Assembly: GCA_016712715.1 (NCBI GenBank)
Contig: JADJQM010000002.1
Coordinates: 434,001 to 498,000, forward strand
DNA from: Rhodospirillaceae bacterium
GTDB lineage: Bacteria > Pseudomonadota > Alphaproteobacteria > Dongiales > Dongiaceae
Direction: 5' to 3'
Length of the DNA stretch: 64,000 bases
Shown here: positions 1 to 9,826 of the stretch, piece after piece
Layout of the letters: every line of letters starts with the position of its first letter
Position numbering within the stretch: position 1 is the stretch's first letter
Translations under genes and position numbers: made by a program
Notes under the pieces: generated by a model
What the model was told of the DNA's origin: nothing
Seen by the model: the letters and a program-made list of their open reading frames with translations, nothing else
Database searches by the model: none

Positions 1-3000
1 GCCATCGCTGGCCGTGGTCCAGCTGGGCAAGGTGATACCGGTGATCTGCGGCGCGCCGGCGCCGTCGGCGCCGAAGCTGTCATCGGTGCCCTGGGTCAGC
101 ACATTGCCGAGCGAGATCGTCGCCAGCTGGTGTTCGAAGGACCCGAAATCATCGGCGACCGCGGTCGGACCGTCATCCTTGAACACGAGATTCTGGCCGA
201 TGTTGAGGGTCGAGCTTGCGCTGTCGCCGTCCTTGTCGGTGATGGTCGCGGTGAGACGGACGAGGTCATCGGCGGTGAGTGTCGTCGGTTCGTCGTGGTT
301 GCTGGTGTTGCCATGCACCACGGCGCGGATCTGGTCGAGCGTCACATTGCCCGAGCCATCGACCGTGACCGTGAAGACCAGCTCGTTGCTGCCGGCGGTG
401 CGGCCTTCGACCACATTGCCGTTCACGACGAGGTTGACCGCCTGGTTGGTCGCCGTGTCGACCAGGCCCGAGGGGCCGGCCGTGACGGCGAGCGCATAGG
501 TCACCGTGCCGGCGCCATCCGCCTTGAAGTCGCCGGTGAAGGCCGAGGCGAAGGCCTGCATCGCATTGCCGGCAAGATTGCTCTCGTCGACGGTCAGAAT
601 GTTCTCGGTCCCAGAGAGGCTGATGGTCGGACCGTCATCCTTGAAGTTGAGGGTCGTGCCGATATTGGCGGTGACGTCCGAGATGTCGCCATCCCTGTCG
701 ATGATGGTCGCCGTCAGGGTGACGAGATCCGCCGCCGAGAGAGTCTTCGATTCATCCGCATCGGTGGTCGGGTGCACGACCGCGCGCACCTGATCGAGGG
801 TCACGTTGCCGGAACCGTCGACCGAGACCGTGAAGGCGATGTCGCCGCCGGCGCCGACGCGGCCGACAACCTGGCCGCCTTCGAGCGTCAGCACGATCGC
901 CGTGTTGGTCGCCGTGTCGACGAGGCCGGAGGCCACATTGGTCGACTTGACGCCCAGCGCAAAGGTGATCGTCCCGGCGCCGTCCGCATTGTAGTGGGCC
1001 GTGAACAGGCCGGCATAGGATTTGCTGTCATTGGTCGCGAGCACTGTCTCGTCGACGGTGAGCGATTGCGTGTTGCCCGAGAGCGCGATGGTCGGACCGT
1101 CATCCTTGAACACCAGGTTCTGCCCGATGTTGAGGGTCGAGCTCGCGGTATCGCCGTCCTTGTCGGTGATCGTTGCCGTGAGGCGGACGAGGTCATCGGC
1201 GGTGAGCGTCTTGGCTTCGTCCGGGTCGGTGGTCGGATGCACCACGGGGCGGATTTGATCCAGGATCACAATGCCCGCGCTATCAACCGTGACTGTGAAC
1301 ACCACTTCGTTGCTGATGGCGGTGCGACCTTCGACCGTCGTCCCGTTCATGACCAGATTGACCGCCTGGTTGCTCAGCGTGTCGACGAGGCCCGAGGCAC
1401 CGGCCGTGACGGCCAGCGCATAGGTTACCGTGCCCGCACCATCGGCCTTGAAATCGCCGGTGAAGGCCGAGGCGAAATCCTGGATCGCATTGGTGGTGAT
1501 ATTGGTTTCATCCACCGTCAGAATGTTCTCGGTCCCGGAGAGGCTGATGGTCGGACCGTCATCCTTGAAGTTGAGGCTCTGGCCGATATTGATCGTGGCA
1601 TTGGCGCTGTCACCGTCCTTGTCGGTGATCGTCGCCGTCAACGTGACCAGATTGGCCGCGCTGAGCGTCTTCGAGTCATCGTGATTGGTGGTGTCCGGAT
1701 GCACCACCGCGCGGATCTGGTCGAGTGTGACCGTGCCCGAGCCGTTGACCGTCACCGTGAAGACCAGGACGTTGCCGACGGCGGTGCGGCCTTCGACCGT
1801 CGTGCCGTTCATCACCAAATTGACGGCTTCGTTGGTGGCTGTATCAACGAGGCCCGAGGCACCGGGCACCACGCCAAGGGCGTAGGTGATCGTGCCGGCA
1901 CCGTCGGCATTGTAGTTCGACGTGAAGTTGTCGGCGAAGTTCGCCGTGGCATTATTCGCCAGCACCGTTTCGTCAACGGTCAGCGAATCCGCCGCCGCCG
2001 ACACGCTGATGCTCGGACCATCATCCTTGAACACGAGGTTTTTGCCGATGTTGAGGGTCGAGCTTGCGCTGTCGCCATCCTTGTCGGTGATGGTCGCCGT
2101 GAGGCGGACCAGGCTGTCGGCGGTGAGCGTCGTCGGCTCGTCCGGGTTGTTGGTCGGATGGACCACGGCGCGGACCTGATCCAAGGTCACATCGCCATTG
2201 GCGGCGACCGTGACGGTGAAGACCAACTGGTTGGTGGTGGCCGTGCGGCCTTCGACCGTCGTCCCGTTCAGCACCAGATTGACCGCTTCGCCCGTCGCCA
2301 CGTCAACGATGCCAGAGGCACCGGGCGTCACGGCCAGGGCATAGGTCACCGTGCCGGCACCGTCGGCCTTGAAGTCGCCGGTGAAGGCCGAGGCAAAAGC
2401 CTGCGTCGCATTGTTGGCGAGATTGCTCTCGTCCACGGTCAGAATGTTCTCGGTCCCAGAGAGGCTGATGGTCGGACCGTCATCCTTGAACACCAGGTTC
2501 TTGCCGATGTTGAGGGTCGAGCTCGCGCTGTCGCCATCCTTGTCGGTGATGGTCGCCGTGAGGCGGACCAGATCGTCGGCGGTGAGTGTCGTCGGCTCGT
2601 CCGGATCATTGGTCGGATGGACCACGGCACGAACCTGATCCAGCGTCACATCGCCATTAGCGGCGACCGTGACGGTGAAGACCAACTGGTTGGTGGTGGC
2701 CGTGCGGCCTTCGACCGTCGTACCGTTCAGCACCAGATTGACCGCTTCGCCCGTCGCCACGTCAACGAGGCCAGAGGCACCGGGCGTCACGGCCAGGGCG
2801 TAGGTCACCGTACCCGCACCGTCCGCCTTGAAATCGGTGGTGAAGGCCGAGGCAAAGCCTTGCGTCGCGTTGGTGGTGAGAATGGTCTCGTCCACGGTCA
2901 GAATGTTCTCGGTGCCCGAGAGGCTGATCGTGGGACCGTCATCCTTGAAGTTGAGGGTTGTGCCGATATTGGCGGCGACGCTGCTGGTATCGCCGTCATT

Positions 3001-6000
3001 GTCGGTGATGGTCGCCGTCAGGGTGACGAGATCCGAGGCGGAGAGGGTCTTCGATTCATCCGGGTTGGTGGTCGGGTGGACCACGGCGCGGACCTGGTCC
3101 AGCGTCACATTGCCCGCACCGTCGACCGTCACCGTGAAGACCACGAGGCCGCCGGCCGTCTTGCCTTCGACCGTGCTGCCGTTCATGGAGAGGAGGACCG
3201 GCTGGCCGGTCGCAACATCGACGAGGCCGGAATCCGCGCCAGTCGACTTGACACCCAGCGCATAGGTGACGCTGGCCGTGCCGTCGGTTCCGCCGGCGGA
3301 GGTGAAGAGAGCCGCATAGCTCTGCGTGTCGTTGGTCGTCAGCACGGTCTCATCGACCGTCAGTGACTGCGTGGCAGGGGTAAGACCGATCGACGGCCCG
3401 TCATCCTCGAAGCCGACGCCGATCGGCGCCGACGCGGTGACCGACGTCTTGTCGCCGTCGCCATCGGTCGCTGTCTGAGACACGAAGATGCCGCCGCCGG
3501 ACTGGCCGGTGACCAGGAGCGTTGCCAGATCGTCATGCGCCAACTGGCTGCTGCCATCATTGTCATGGGCGATCGGCAGTTTCTGTTCGACGGTGATGTC
3601 GCCCGTGGCCGGATTGATCCGCACAACAAAGGCGATGACATTCAGTTCGGGGCTTCCCGGGACGTAGGTGCCGACATAGCCGTTCACCTGATAGGCCGAC
3701 ACCGACACCAGGACGATCTGGTCATTGGCGTAGAGATTGCCGGCATCGACGACGGACAGATTCGTGGCGACGTTGGTGGTGCCGATCGAGGTACCGGCGC
3801 CACCGGCGTTCTTGAGGATGAGCGCGTAGACCGGATCGGCGCCCTTGCCGTCTGCGCCGTAATCGACAGCACCGAACAGGCCGGCCGCCGAGGCGGGCTT
3901 CTTGCCCAGCCAACCGGCCGAGGCCGGTTCGTCGCTCGTCGCATTGGGATCGTTGACGTTGGGTCCGACGGATTCATCAAGCGTAATGGAGAAGGCAGCC
4001 TGCGTGGAGACATGCGCCACCGGGCCGTCATCCTGGATGCTGAAGACGCCCTGGCCCAGATTGATGGCCGCCTGGCTGGTGTCGCCGTCGGCATCGGTCA
4101 GGGTCTGCACGATCTTGAGGAGATCGGCGCTGGACAGGGTGAGAGTCTCGGAATCGTCGTGGTTGCTGGTGTCGTCATGCCAGACATTCTTGGTCTGGCT
4201 GAAGGTGACGACGCCGCTGCCATCGACGCTGATGCGGAAATACTCGGTCCCGCCGACGCTGCCGACGATGTCGTTGCCGACCTTGTTGAGAACGATCTCG
4301 GTGCCCTTACCCAGCGCTGCCATCGGATCCACGGCAAAGAGGCCGGAGCCGACATCGCTGCCGTTGAGCGTCAGCCCATAACCAACGCTGCCATAGCCAT
4401 CGGTGCCCAGGTCAAAACCGGCCACCTGGTTGAAATTGTCCGCAAAGGCCGCGGTGACCGAGGCGATGCCATCGCCGCCGATGCGCACGGTCTCGTCGAG
4501 TGTCAAGGTATCGGCCACGGCATTGGAGACGACCGCCTTGGGCCCGTCATCCTGGATGCTGAAGACGCCCTGGCCCAGATTGATGCTGGCCTGGCTGGTA
4601 TCGCCATCGGCATCGGTCAGGGTCTGGACGATCTTGAGGAGATCGGCGCTGGACAGCGTGAGGGCCTCGGGATCGTCGGAATTGTTGACGTCATCGTGCC
4701 AGACATTTTTGGTCTGGCTGAAGGTCACCGTGCCGTCGCCATCGACGCTGATCCGGAAATACTCGGTCCCGCCGATGCTGCCGACGATGTCGTCGCCGGA
4801 TTTGCTGAGGAGAATCTCGGCGCCTTTGCCGGAAGCCGCCATCGGGTCGACGGCAAAGAGGCCGGACGCGACATTGTTGCCGGTGAGCACCAGCGCATAA
4901 TCGACGTTGCCGGCACCATCGGTGCCAAAATCCGGGCTGCTGTGATTGAAATTGTCGCCGAATTCCGCCGTGACCGAGGGGATTCCGTCGCCCCCATTGC
5001 GGCGCGTTTCGTCGATGGTGAGGGTATCGGCCGAGGCGTTGGCGACGACCGCCTTGGGCCCATCATCCTCGATGCTGAAGACGCCGGCGCCGAGATTGAT
5101 CGCGGCCGTGTCGCTGTCGCCATCGGCATCGGTCAGGGTCTGGACGAGCTTGAGGAGATCGGCGCTGGACAGCGTGAGCGTCTCGGCATCGTCATGGTCA
5201 CCGGTATTGTCGTGCCAGATATTGCCGCTCTGGCTGAAGGTGACGACGCCGCTGCCGTCGACGCTGATGCGGAAGAATTCGGTGCCGCCGACGCTGCCGA
5301 CAATGTCGTTGCCGACCTTGTTGAGCAGGATTTCGGCACCCTTGCCGGAAACGGCCATCGGATCGACGTCAAAGAGGCCGGAGCCGACATTGCTGCCGGT
5401 GAGAGCCAAGGCATATGCGACGCTGCCGGCGCCATCGGCGCCGTAATCGAAGCCCGCCACCTGGTTGAAATTGTCGGCGAACGCGGCCGTGACCGAGGCA
5501 ACACCATCGCCGCCCTCGCGGCGGGTCTCGTCGACCGTCAGGGTATCGGCCTGCGCATTGGAGACGATGGCTTTGGGCCCGTCATCTTCGATGCTGAACA
5601 CGCCCTGGCCCAGATTGATCGACCCGCTGGCGCTGTCGCCATCGGCATCGGTCAGGGTCTGGACGATCTTCAGGAGGTTCGCTGAAGACAGATTGAGAGT
5701 CTGGGAATCGTCGTGATTGCCGGTATTGGCGTGCCAGATATTGTCCGACTGGGTGAAGGTGACCTTGCCATCGGCATCGACGCTGATGCGGAAATATTCA
5801 ACACCACCGGACGAGCCGACGATGTCGCTGCCGACCTTGTTGAGGACGATTTCAGCGCCCTTGCCGGAAACGGCCATCGGGTCGACCGCAAAGAGGCCGG
5901 AACCGACATTGGTACCCTGCAGCAGCAGCGCATAGCTGGCGCTGCCCGGGCCGTCCGTGCCGTAATCGAAACCGCCCACGGCGTTGAAGTTGTCGGCGAA

Positions 6001-8976
6001 ATCGGCCGTGACCGAGGCAAGGCCGTCGCCGCCGGCGCGAACCGTCTCGTCGAGCGTGAGGGTATCCACGGCGGTATCGGCATAAGTTACGGTCGGGCCG
6101 TCATCCTGCACCTGGATGACCAGCGGCGCGTCGACATGGTCGCCGTCGAAATCGGTGCCGCGGAAATTGATGCTTTCCGCGGAGGGCTGGGTGATCGTCA
6201 GGTGATCGATCAGGAGACCCGGATCGACCGATTCATCATCTTCATTCATGACGCCGAAGCCGATCTGCACCGGGCCGGTCTGCGTGAAGGTGAAAGTAAA
6301 AGTAAGATAGCCGGATTCCTCGTCCCAGCTGAACGTCCCGGTATCTGCGCCCGACGGCAGGTTGGCATCTCCGACATTGCTGAGGCGGAAGACCTGGTCG
6401 CCGACGACGATGAACCCAAAGTCCTGGTATTGGGGCGAAGAACTGCTCTCGCCGGAATCGTTCTCGTCTTCAAGGAAGTTGAACTTGACCGTCAGCACCT
6501 GGCCGGCGCTGACGTTCACGACCTGCTTGATGGCGCTGCCGTTGGTGGCCTCTTCCGGATCGTTGGTATTGTCGCCGTCATCGGCGATGGCGCTCAACGC
6601 GCCGCTGGGCAGGCCGAAGAAATCCTCGATCTCCTGGGCCGAGTTACCGTCCGTGCCTTCACCCTCGCCGCCCTCTGAGGGGGTGAGCAGCACCTGGCTG
6701 AGGGGATCCGGCTGCGCATCACTCGTGCCGATATCGCCGACGATCGAGGCATTGCTGTCGCCGAGGGTGGTCCAGCCACCGAGCGAGTTGAAATGATCCT
6801 CGAACACGATGGTTTGCGCGCCGTTGTCGTCATAGACAATCAGGGCCTGGGTCGAATCGTCGGAATTGGTCGGGTCGCCCTGGTTGATCTGATGGAGCTG
6901 CACCAGGGTGAGCTGCCCGGATTCCGGGTCGAGGCGCAGCACGAAGACGGGCACATCGCCGGTCTCGGCAACGAGGCTGATGACGCCGCCTTCGTCGTTA
7001 CCATCGCTGTTGTCGTCGATTTCGCCGTCGCCGTTCTTGTCGTGCGCATTGGCGATGCCGATGATGGTATTGGCATCGATCTGAACGGCGCGGACGGTGA
7101 CTTCGACGCCGTCGATCATGACGGTCCAGTTGGTGGCCCCCGCCGTCAGCGGTGCGTCGGCCGAGCCGACATAAAGCTGGTAGGCCGTGGCATTCGCATC
7201 GCCGTCGCCCTGGAAGACCGTCTTGCCGGCCTCCTTGTTGCCGATATAGTCGTTGCCTTCGCCACCCCAGGTGCCAGCTTTGCCATCCGCGCCGAAGCTG
7301 ACATTGAGCCAGGTCTGTGCGGCGCCTACGGGCTTCAGCCCGGACCAGTTCGCTGCCGCCACGGCGTCAACAACACCCTGGTTCGGGTACGAACCCCAAT
7401 CGTAGTCATAGGACAGCGGCACGTCGTCCTCGGCCGCCGTTTCCTTGGCCGAATCCGGATCGCCAGCCTGCTGCCCGACGCCACTCTGCTCGCCCTTCGT
7501 CTCGTCATGGACAATGTCGGTGTCGGTCGGATTGATGACCAGGACGTAGTCGGATTGCTGCTCGCCCTCGCCGGGAACTTCCTGCCAGGTCAGCGTGCCC
7601 AGCGATGGAATGTCATCGACGGAATGGAAGGTGAGCGCATCGGCCGGGCTCGGCGTTACCGAGCCATCGGAATCGACCATGAAGAAGGGGACGTCGATGT
7701 CGAACATCTCGGAGATGTCGCCATCGGCATCGGGTGTACCGGCCACGTTGTCGATCACGCCATAGATGGTGAAGTCGATGTTGAATTCGCTGACCGGGTC
7801 GGTACCTTCCTGTTCGCGTACGCCGACCGTAAAGACGATCGTGGCGATGTCGGCTTGGACCGATTGTTCGGTCTCGGAATCCCAGACCCACTCGGTTGTC
7901 ACGAAATAGGCGACCAGGACTTCGCCATGGCTTTCATCGACGCCCACGGTGAGCGGGTCATCGGCCACGGCCGGCAGCAATTTGTACTGCAACTCGTTGC
8001 CATGGGAGGTGAGGTTCATCGCTTCAAGCTGCGTCTGCAGCGGAATGTCGGCGCCGTTCTGGAAGCTGATCTTGCCCGGCACGTCGACATGGAAGTCGAC
8101 GGTCACGACGGCCGTGCTGGTCAGCGGTTCGCGGTCGGTATCGACACCCTGGCCATTGTCTTCGTCGGCCGGGTCGTTGCCGTTCTGGCTTTCCTCTTCA
8201 TTATCGTCGAGGTCGAATTCGTCATTGCCCTGGCCCTGGATGTCGCCCGTATGGGCGCCACCGATGTTCAGTTCGGCGGCAAGTTCCTGGCTGATCTGAC
8301 CCTGATACTGATAGTCATCGGCGGGGGCCAATTTGAACGAGCGCTCTTCAAAGCGGGCGAAATCGTCTTCGTTGATGACGGCGCCCTGGCGGATGTTGAG
8401 CAGGGTCGGCACGGTGTCGACCTCGTCATCCTCGATCAGTTCGGGGAATTCGCGGTTGACCAGACCGTAGTTGAGCGCAGTCGGGTCGAGGCCGCCCACG
8501 GCGTTGAGGCCGCCGATGCCGCCAGCGGGATCGAAGGGCGAGAAGAGGCCGCCATTGTTGTCGACGCCGGCGCCCTGATCGGCGCCCTGGCCGGCGGCGG
8601 TCTGGATGTCGAGATTGGGATCGGTCGAGGCAAGGACCGCCGCCACGTCGACCGTGCGGCCATCGGAGCCGAGAAGGGTGATGTCGGCCTGGCCGGTGGC
8701 TTCGGCATAACCCAGCAGAATGACGGTCACGTCACCAACCTTGACCGCGAGATTGCCGTTTTCGCCGAGGCGCGCGACCAGGCCGTCCGTCGGGAAAGGC
8801 AACTGCACGGTTTCACCGGGCGTCACCTGGACCTGGATGACATTGGTGCCCTGGGGGACCTGGATTTGGGCGGTACCGCCCGATTGGGTCAGCAAACCGT
8901 CCTCGACATCGCCCTCATGGACGATGGAACCGGCATTGACGGAATCGGACTGGTTGCTGGTGTTGTCGGTGGCCAT
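1..8976 (-). CDS. Giant type I secreted repeat adhesin (BapA/LapA-like), 3' end outside window
   Basis: Uninterrupted reading frame of 2992 codons from ATG at 8976 to the left edge, so the C-terminus, where a secretion signal would lie, is missing. A GGGGAG ribosome site lies about 9 bases before the ATG. Residues 1-125 form a compact glycine/valine-rich N-terminal module, followed by TAAG (126-129) and a glycine/aspartate-rich linker. The middle (about residues 180-900) is acidic and non-repetitive. After that come tandem repeats, each carrying a DDGP motif followed by LTVDET or LTLDET, characteristic of T1SS-143/DUF5801/VCBS-type repeats of large RTX-like adhesins. There is no N-terminal signal peptide, as expected for type I export. 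Inferred role: surface attachment or biofilm. No transporter genes are visible in this window. The family call is confident; the exact adhesin type is not. Confidence 0.9.
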   Translation of the reverse strand, partial: MATDNTSNQSDSVNAGSIVHEGDVEDGLLTQSGGTAQIQVPQGTNVIQVQVTPGETVQLPFPTDGLVARLGENGNLAVKVGDVTVILLGYAEATGQADITLLGSDGRTVDVAAVLASTDPNLDIQTAAGQGADQGAGVDNNGGLFSPFDPAGGIGGLNAVGGLDPTALNYGLVNREFPELIEDDEVDTVPTLLNIRQGAVINEDDFARFEERSFKLAPADDYQYQGQISQELAAELNIGGAHTGDIQGQGNDEFDLDDNEEESQNGNDPADEDNGQGVDTDREPLTSTAVVTVDFHVDVPGKISFQNGADIPLQTQLEAMNLTSHGNELQYKLLPAVADDPLTVGVDESHGEVLVAYFVTTEWVWDSETEQSVQADIATIVFTVGVREQEGTDPVSEFNIDFTIYGVIDNVAGTPDADGDISEMFDIDVPFFMVDSDGSVTPSPADALTFHSVDDIPSLGTLTWQEVPGEGEQQSDYVLVINPTDTDIVHDETKGEQSGVGQQAGDPDSAKETAAEDDVPLSYDYDWGSYPNQGVVDAVAAANWSGLKPVGAAQTWLNVSFGADGKAGTWGGEGNDYIGNKEAGKTVFQGDGDANATAYQLYVGSADAPLTAGATNWTVMIDGVEVTVRAVQIDANTIIGIANAHDKNGDGEIDDNSDGNDEGGVISLVAETGDVPVFVLRLDPESGQLTLVQLHQINQGDPTNSDDSTQALIVYDDNGAQTIVFEDHFNSLGGWTTLGDSNASIVGDIGTSDAQPDPLSQVLLTPSEGGEGEGTDGNSAQEIEDFFGLPSGALSAIADDGDNTNDPEEATNGSAIKQVVNVSAGQVLTVKFNFLEDENDSGESSSSPQYQDFGFIVVGDQVFRLSNVGDANLPSGADTGTFSWDEESGYLTFTFTFTQTGPVQIGFGVMNEDDESVDPGLLIDHLTITQPSAESINFRGTDFDGDHVDAPLVIQVQDDGPTVTYADTAVDTLTLDETVRAGGDGLASVTADFADNFNAVGGFDYGTDGPGSASYALLLQGTNVGSGLFAVDPMAVSGKGAEIVLNKVGSDIVGSSGGVEYFRISVDADGKVTFTQSDNIWHANTGNHDDSQTLNLSSANLLKIVQTLTDADGDSASGSINLGQGVFSIEDDGPKAIVSNAQADTLTVDETRREGGDGVASVTAAFADNFNQVAGFDYGADGAGSVAYALALTGSNVGSGLFDVDPMAVSGKGAEILLNKVGNDIVGSVGGTEFFRISVDGSGVVTFSQSGNIWHDNTGDHDDAETLTLSSADLLKLVQTLTDADGDSDTAAINLGAGVFSIEDDGPKAVVANASADTLTIDETRRNGGDGIPSVTAEFGDNFNHSSPDFGTDGAGNVDYALVLTGNNVASGLFAVDPMAASGKGAEILLSKSGDDIVGSIGGTEYFRISVDGDGTVTFSQTKNVWHDDVNNSDDPEALTLSSADLLKIVQTLTDADGDTSQASINLGQGVFSIQDDGPKAVVSNAVADTLTLDETVRIGGDGIASVTAAFADNFNQVAGFDLGTDGYGSVGYGLTLNGSDVGSGLFAVDPMAALGKGTEIVLNKVGNDIVGSVGGTEYFRISVDGSGVVTFSQTKNVWHDDTSNHDDSETLTLSSADLLKIVQTLTDADGDTSQAAINLGQGVFSIQDDGPVAHVSTQAAFSITLDESVGPNVNDPNATSDEPASAGWLGKKPASAAGLFGAVDYGADGKGADPVYALILKNAGGAGTSIGTTNVATNLSVVDAGNLYANDQIVLVSVSAYQVNGYVGTYVPGSPELNVIAFVVRINPATGDITVEQKLPIAHDNDGSSQLAHDDLATLLVTGQSGGGIFVSQTATDGDGDKTSVTASAPIGVGFEDDGPSIGLTPATQSLTVDETVLTTNDTQSYAALFTSAGGTDGTASVTYALGVKSTGADSGLVDVATGQPVLLSMNGSTVEGKTAGGLVVFTVTVDGAGNVTLDQVRAVVHPTTNPDESKTLSASDLVTLTATITDNDGDTSSVAANIGTTLNFKDDGPTISLSGTENILTVDETILTTNATQGFASAFTTDFKADGAGTVTYALAVTPGASGLVDVATGEAVNLVLNGTTVEGRTATTNQLVFTVTVAANGDVTLDQVRAVVHPTNDPDEPTTLTADDLVRLTATITDKDGDSASSTLNIGKNLVFKDDGPTISLSGTENILTVDESNLANNATQAFASAFTGDFKADGAGTVTYALAVTPGASGIVDVATGEAVNLVLNGTTVEGRTATTNQLVFTVTVAANGDVTLDQVRAVVHPTNNPDEPTTLTADSLVRLTATITDKDGDSASSTLNIGKNLVFKDDGPSISVSAAADSLTVDETVLANNATANFADNFTSNYNADGAGTITYALGVVPGASGLVDTATNEAVNLVMNGTTVEGRTAVGNVLVFTVTVNGSGTVTLDQIRAVVHPDTTNHDDSKTLSAANLVTLTATITDKDGDSANATINIGQSLNFKDDGPTISLSGTENILTVDETNITTNAIQDFASAFTGDFKADGAGTVTYALAVTAGASGLVDTLSNQAVNLVMNGTTVEGRTAISNEVVFTVTVDSAGIVILDQIRPVVHPTTDPDEAKTLTADDLVRLTATITDKDGDTASSTLNIGQNLVFKDDGPTIALSGNTQSLTVDETVLATNDSKSYAGLFTAHYNADGAGTITFALGVKSTNVASGLVDTATNTAIVLTLEGGQVVGRVGAGGDIAFTVSVDGSGNVTLDQVRAVVHPTTDADESKTLSAADLVTLTATIIDRDGDISDVTANIGTTLNFKDDGPTISLSGTENILTVDESNLAGNAMQAFASAFTGDFKADGAGTVTYALAVTAGPSGLVDTATNQAVNLVVNGNVVEGRTAGSNELVFTVTVDGSGNVTLDQIRAVVHGNTSNHDEPTTLTADDLVRLTATITDKDGDSASSTLNIGQNLVFKDDGPTAVADDFGSFEHQLATISLGNVLTQGTDDSFGADGAGAPQITGITLPSWTTASDG
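163..3408 (-). repeat. Seven tandem ~153-154-residue T1SS-143-type repeats
   Basis: Within the adhesin, the DDGP-encoding motif recurs at about 163, 625, 1090, 1549, 2011, 2470, 2929 and 3391. Spacings are 459-465 bp, always a multiple of three, so the unit is 153-155 residues. Units contain LTVDET/S, FTVTVDG, LDQxRAVVHP, LTATITDKDGD and NIGxxLxFKDDGP. Sequence similarity is high at DNA level, especially the block near 2011-2929. Confidence 0.9.
4018..6108 (-). repeat. Four tandem ~173-residue adhesin repeats (second class)
   Basis: The DDGP motif recurs at about 4018, 4537, 5053, 5572 and 6091, that is 516-519 bp or 172-173 residues per unit. These are longer than the units nearer the C-terminus and have their own wording: ETVRxGGDG, SVTAxFADNFN, GSGLFxVDPMA, GTEYFRISVDG, LLKIVQTLTDADGD and FSIxDDGP. 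One longer spacing (3391-4018, 627 bp) separates the two classes. Confidence 0.88.
8590..8601 (-). other. LapG-type TAAG cleavage motif in the adhesin N-terminus
   Basis: Codons 126-129 read Thr-Ala-Ala-Gly in the context NLDIQ-TAAG-QGADQ, directly after a folded-looking 125-residue module and before a flexible Gly/Asp linker. In LapA-class adhesins a di-alanine TAAG site about 70-150 residues from the N-terminus is cut by the periplasmic protease LapG to release the adhesin. Position and motif match; function is inferred. Confidence 0.5.
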
Positions 8977-9454
8977 GATAGGTCGCTCCCCAAGGATATC
9001 CCGAATGCCGAGATCGGCAAATTTTGGCGAATTGGTTAACGCGCACGCAATAGGCGCCCGCTAAGCCAGGATCGCTCTCACCCAATATTAGGCCGGAATA
9101 TTGCCGATCGGGCTAACAGGAGTCTCGTGAAGATTGTCGGGGATTTTGATCAAATAGTGTGAGTTTTTTAGTATTCTTTGTCTCAAGGGAATAATTTGGA
9201 AATACTTACAATTTGCGACCACTTTGAGGCAAAAACAAACCATCGAAACAGACACATGATTGTGTCAGTTCACCTGCAACAGCGACCACGCCGTCGGCGA
9301 TCATCTTAATCATTCAAGCAATGACTAAGACTGTCTTCTTATGCTGAGGGTATGGTTTGGCCGTGCTCGGAGCCTGGACGGCCGCCCGAACAGAACGGGA
9401 GATACACGCAATAGCAGCGATGAGCGCGCTGTTTGCGACGCTGTCTTTTGACGG
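8977..9454. other. AT-rich intergenic region upstream of the adhesin gene
   Basis: No gene seen. About 480 bp with a marked AT-rich core at 9150-9260, the likely promoter and leader of the adhesin gene. It includes a perfect inverted repeat GACACA-TGAT-TGTGTC at 9251-9266, a candidate regulator site. A convincing -35/-10 pair could not be fixed by eye. Confidence 0.45.
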
Positions 9455-9742
9455 CTAGTTCTTGGTGGGCTCGCCCGCGGTCTTGTCGACGGCGGCGGCA
9501 TCGGCGCTCTTGGCGCGGGTGGTGCGCGTTTTCTTGACCGGCGGGGCCGCGGCGAGCTCGGCGCGGTCGGCAGCTTCCTTGGCGAGACGCAGCGCTTTGA
9601 GACGCGAGGTCTTTTCGGCGACGATGGCATCGGCCTTGGCGCGTTCCTTGATGAGATCAAGCTCGCGCTGACGGTTCTTCTCGAACACTTCCTTGGCTTT
9701 GCGCTGGGATTCTTCGGCTTGCTTCGAGACCGGCTTCAGCAT
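9455..9742 (-). CDS. Small highly charged coiled-coil protein, unknown function
   Basis: 95 residues, MLKPVSKQAEESQRK onward. Residues 1-60 are rich in Lys, Arg, Glu and Ala with heptad-like spacing, suggesting a single long helix. The C-terminal third is an Ala/Lys/Thr/Arg-rich, disordered tail (VKKTRTTRAKSAD). No signal peptide or membrane segment. It follows the cold-shock gene on the same strand after an 84-bp gap containing a hairpin, so it is probably a separate unit. Looks like a conserved small alphaproteobacterial protein of unknown role; a nucleic-acid-binding role would be a guess from charge only. Confidence 0.6.
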   Translation of the reverse strand: MLKPVSKQAEESQRKAKEVFEKNRQRELDLIKERAKADAIVAEKTSRLKALRLAKEAADRAELAAAPPVKKTRTTRAKSADAAAVDKTAGEPTKN

Positions 9743-9794
9743 CTTTGCAATCCTTCACCAACAGTGCAGCACAACAGTTCGACGAGAGAGCTAA

Positions 9795-9816
9795 CAGGGC
9801 GGCGCTTGCCGCCCTG
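9795..9816 (-). terminator. Hairpin downstream of the cold-shock gene
   Basis: Perfect 9-bp stem CAGGGCGGC/GCCGCCCTG with a 4-base loop, 10 bases past the cold-shock stop codon. The run of T after the stem is poor, so it may be a 3'-end stabiliser as much as an intrinsic terminator. Confidence 0.6.
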
Positions 9817-9826
9817 CTTTACCCTT

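Noticed and set aside
130..9039. Long plus-strand reading frames opposite the adhesin (up to 1078 codons)
   Set aside because: Their protein sequence is repetitive nonsense mirroring the adhesin repeats, with no ribosome sites; the minus strand gives textbook adhesin repeats in one continuous frame.
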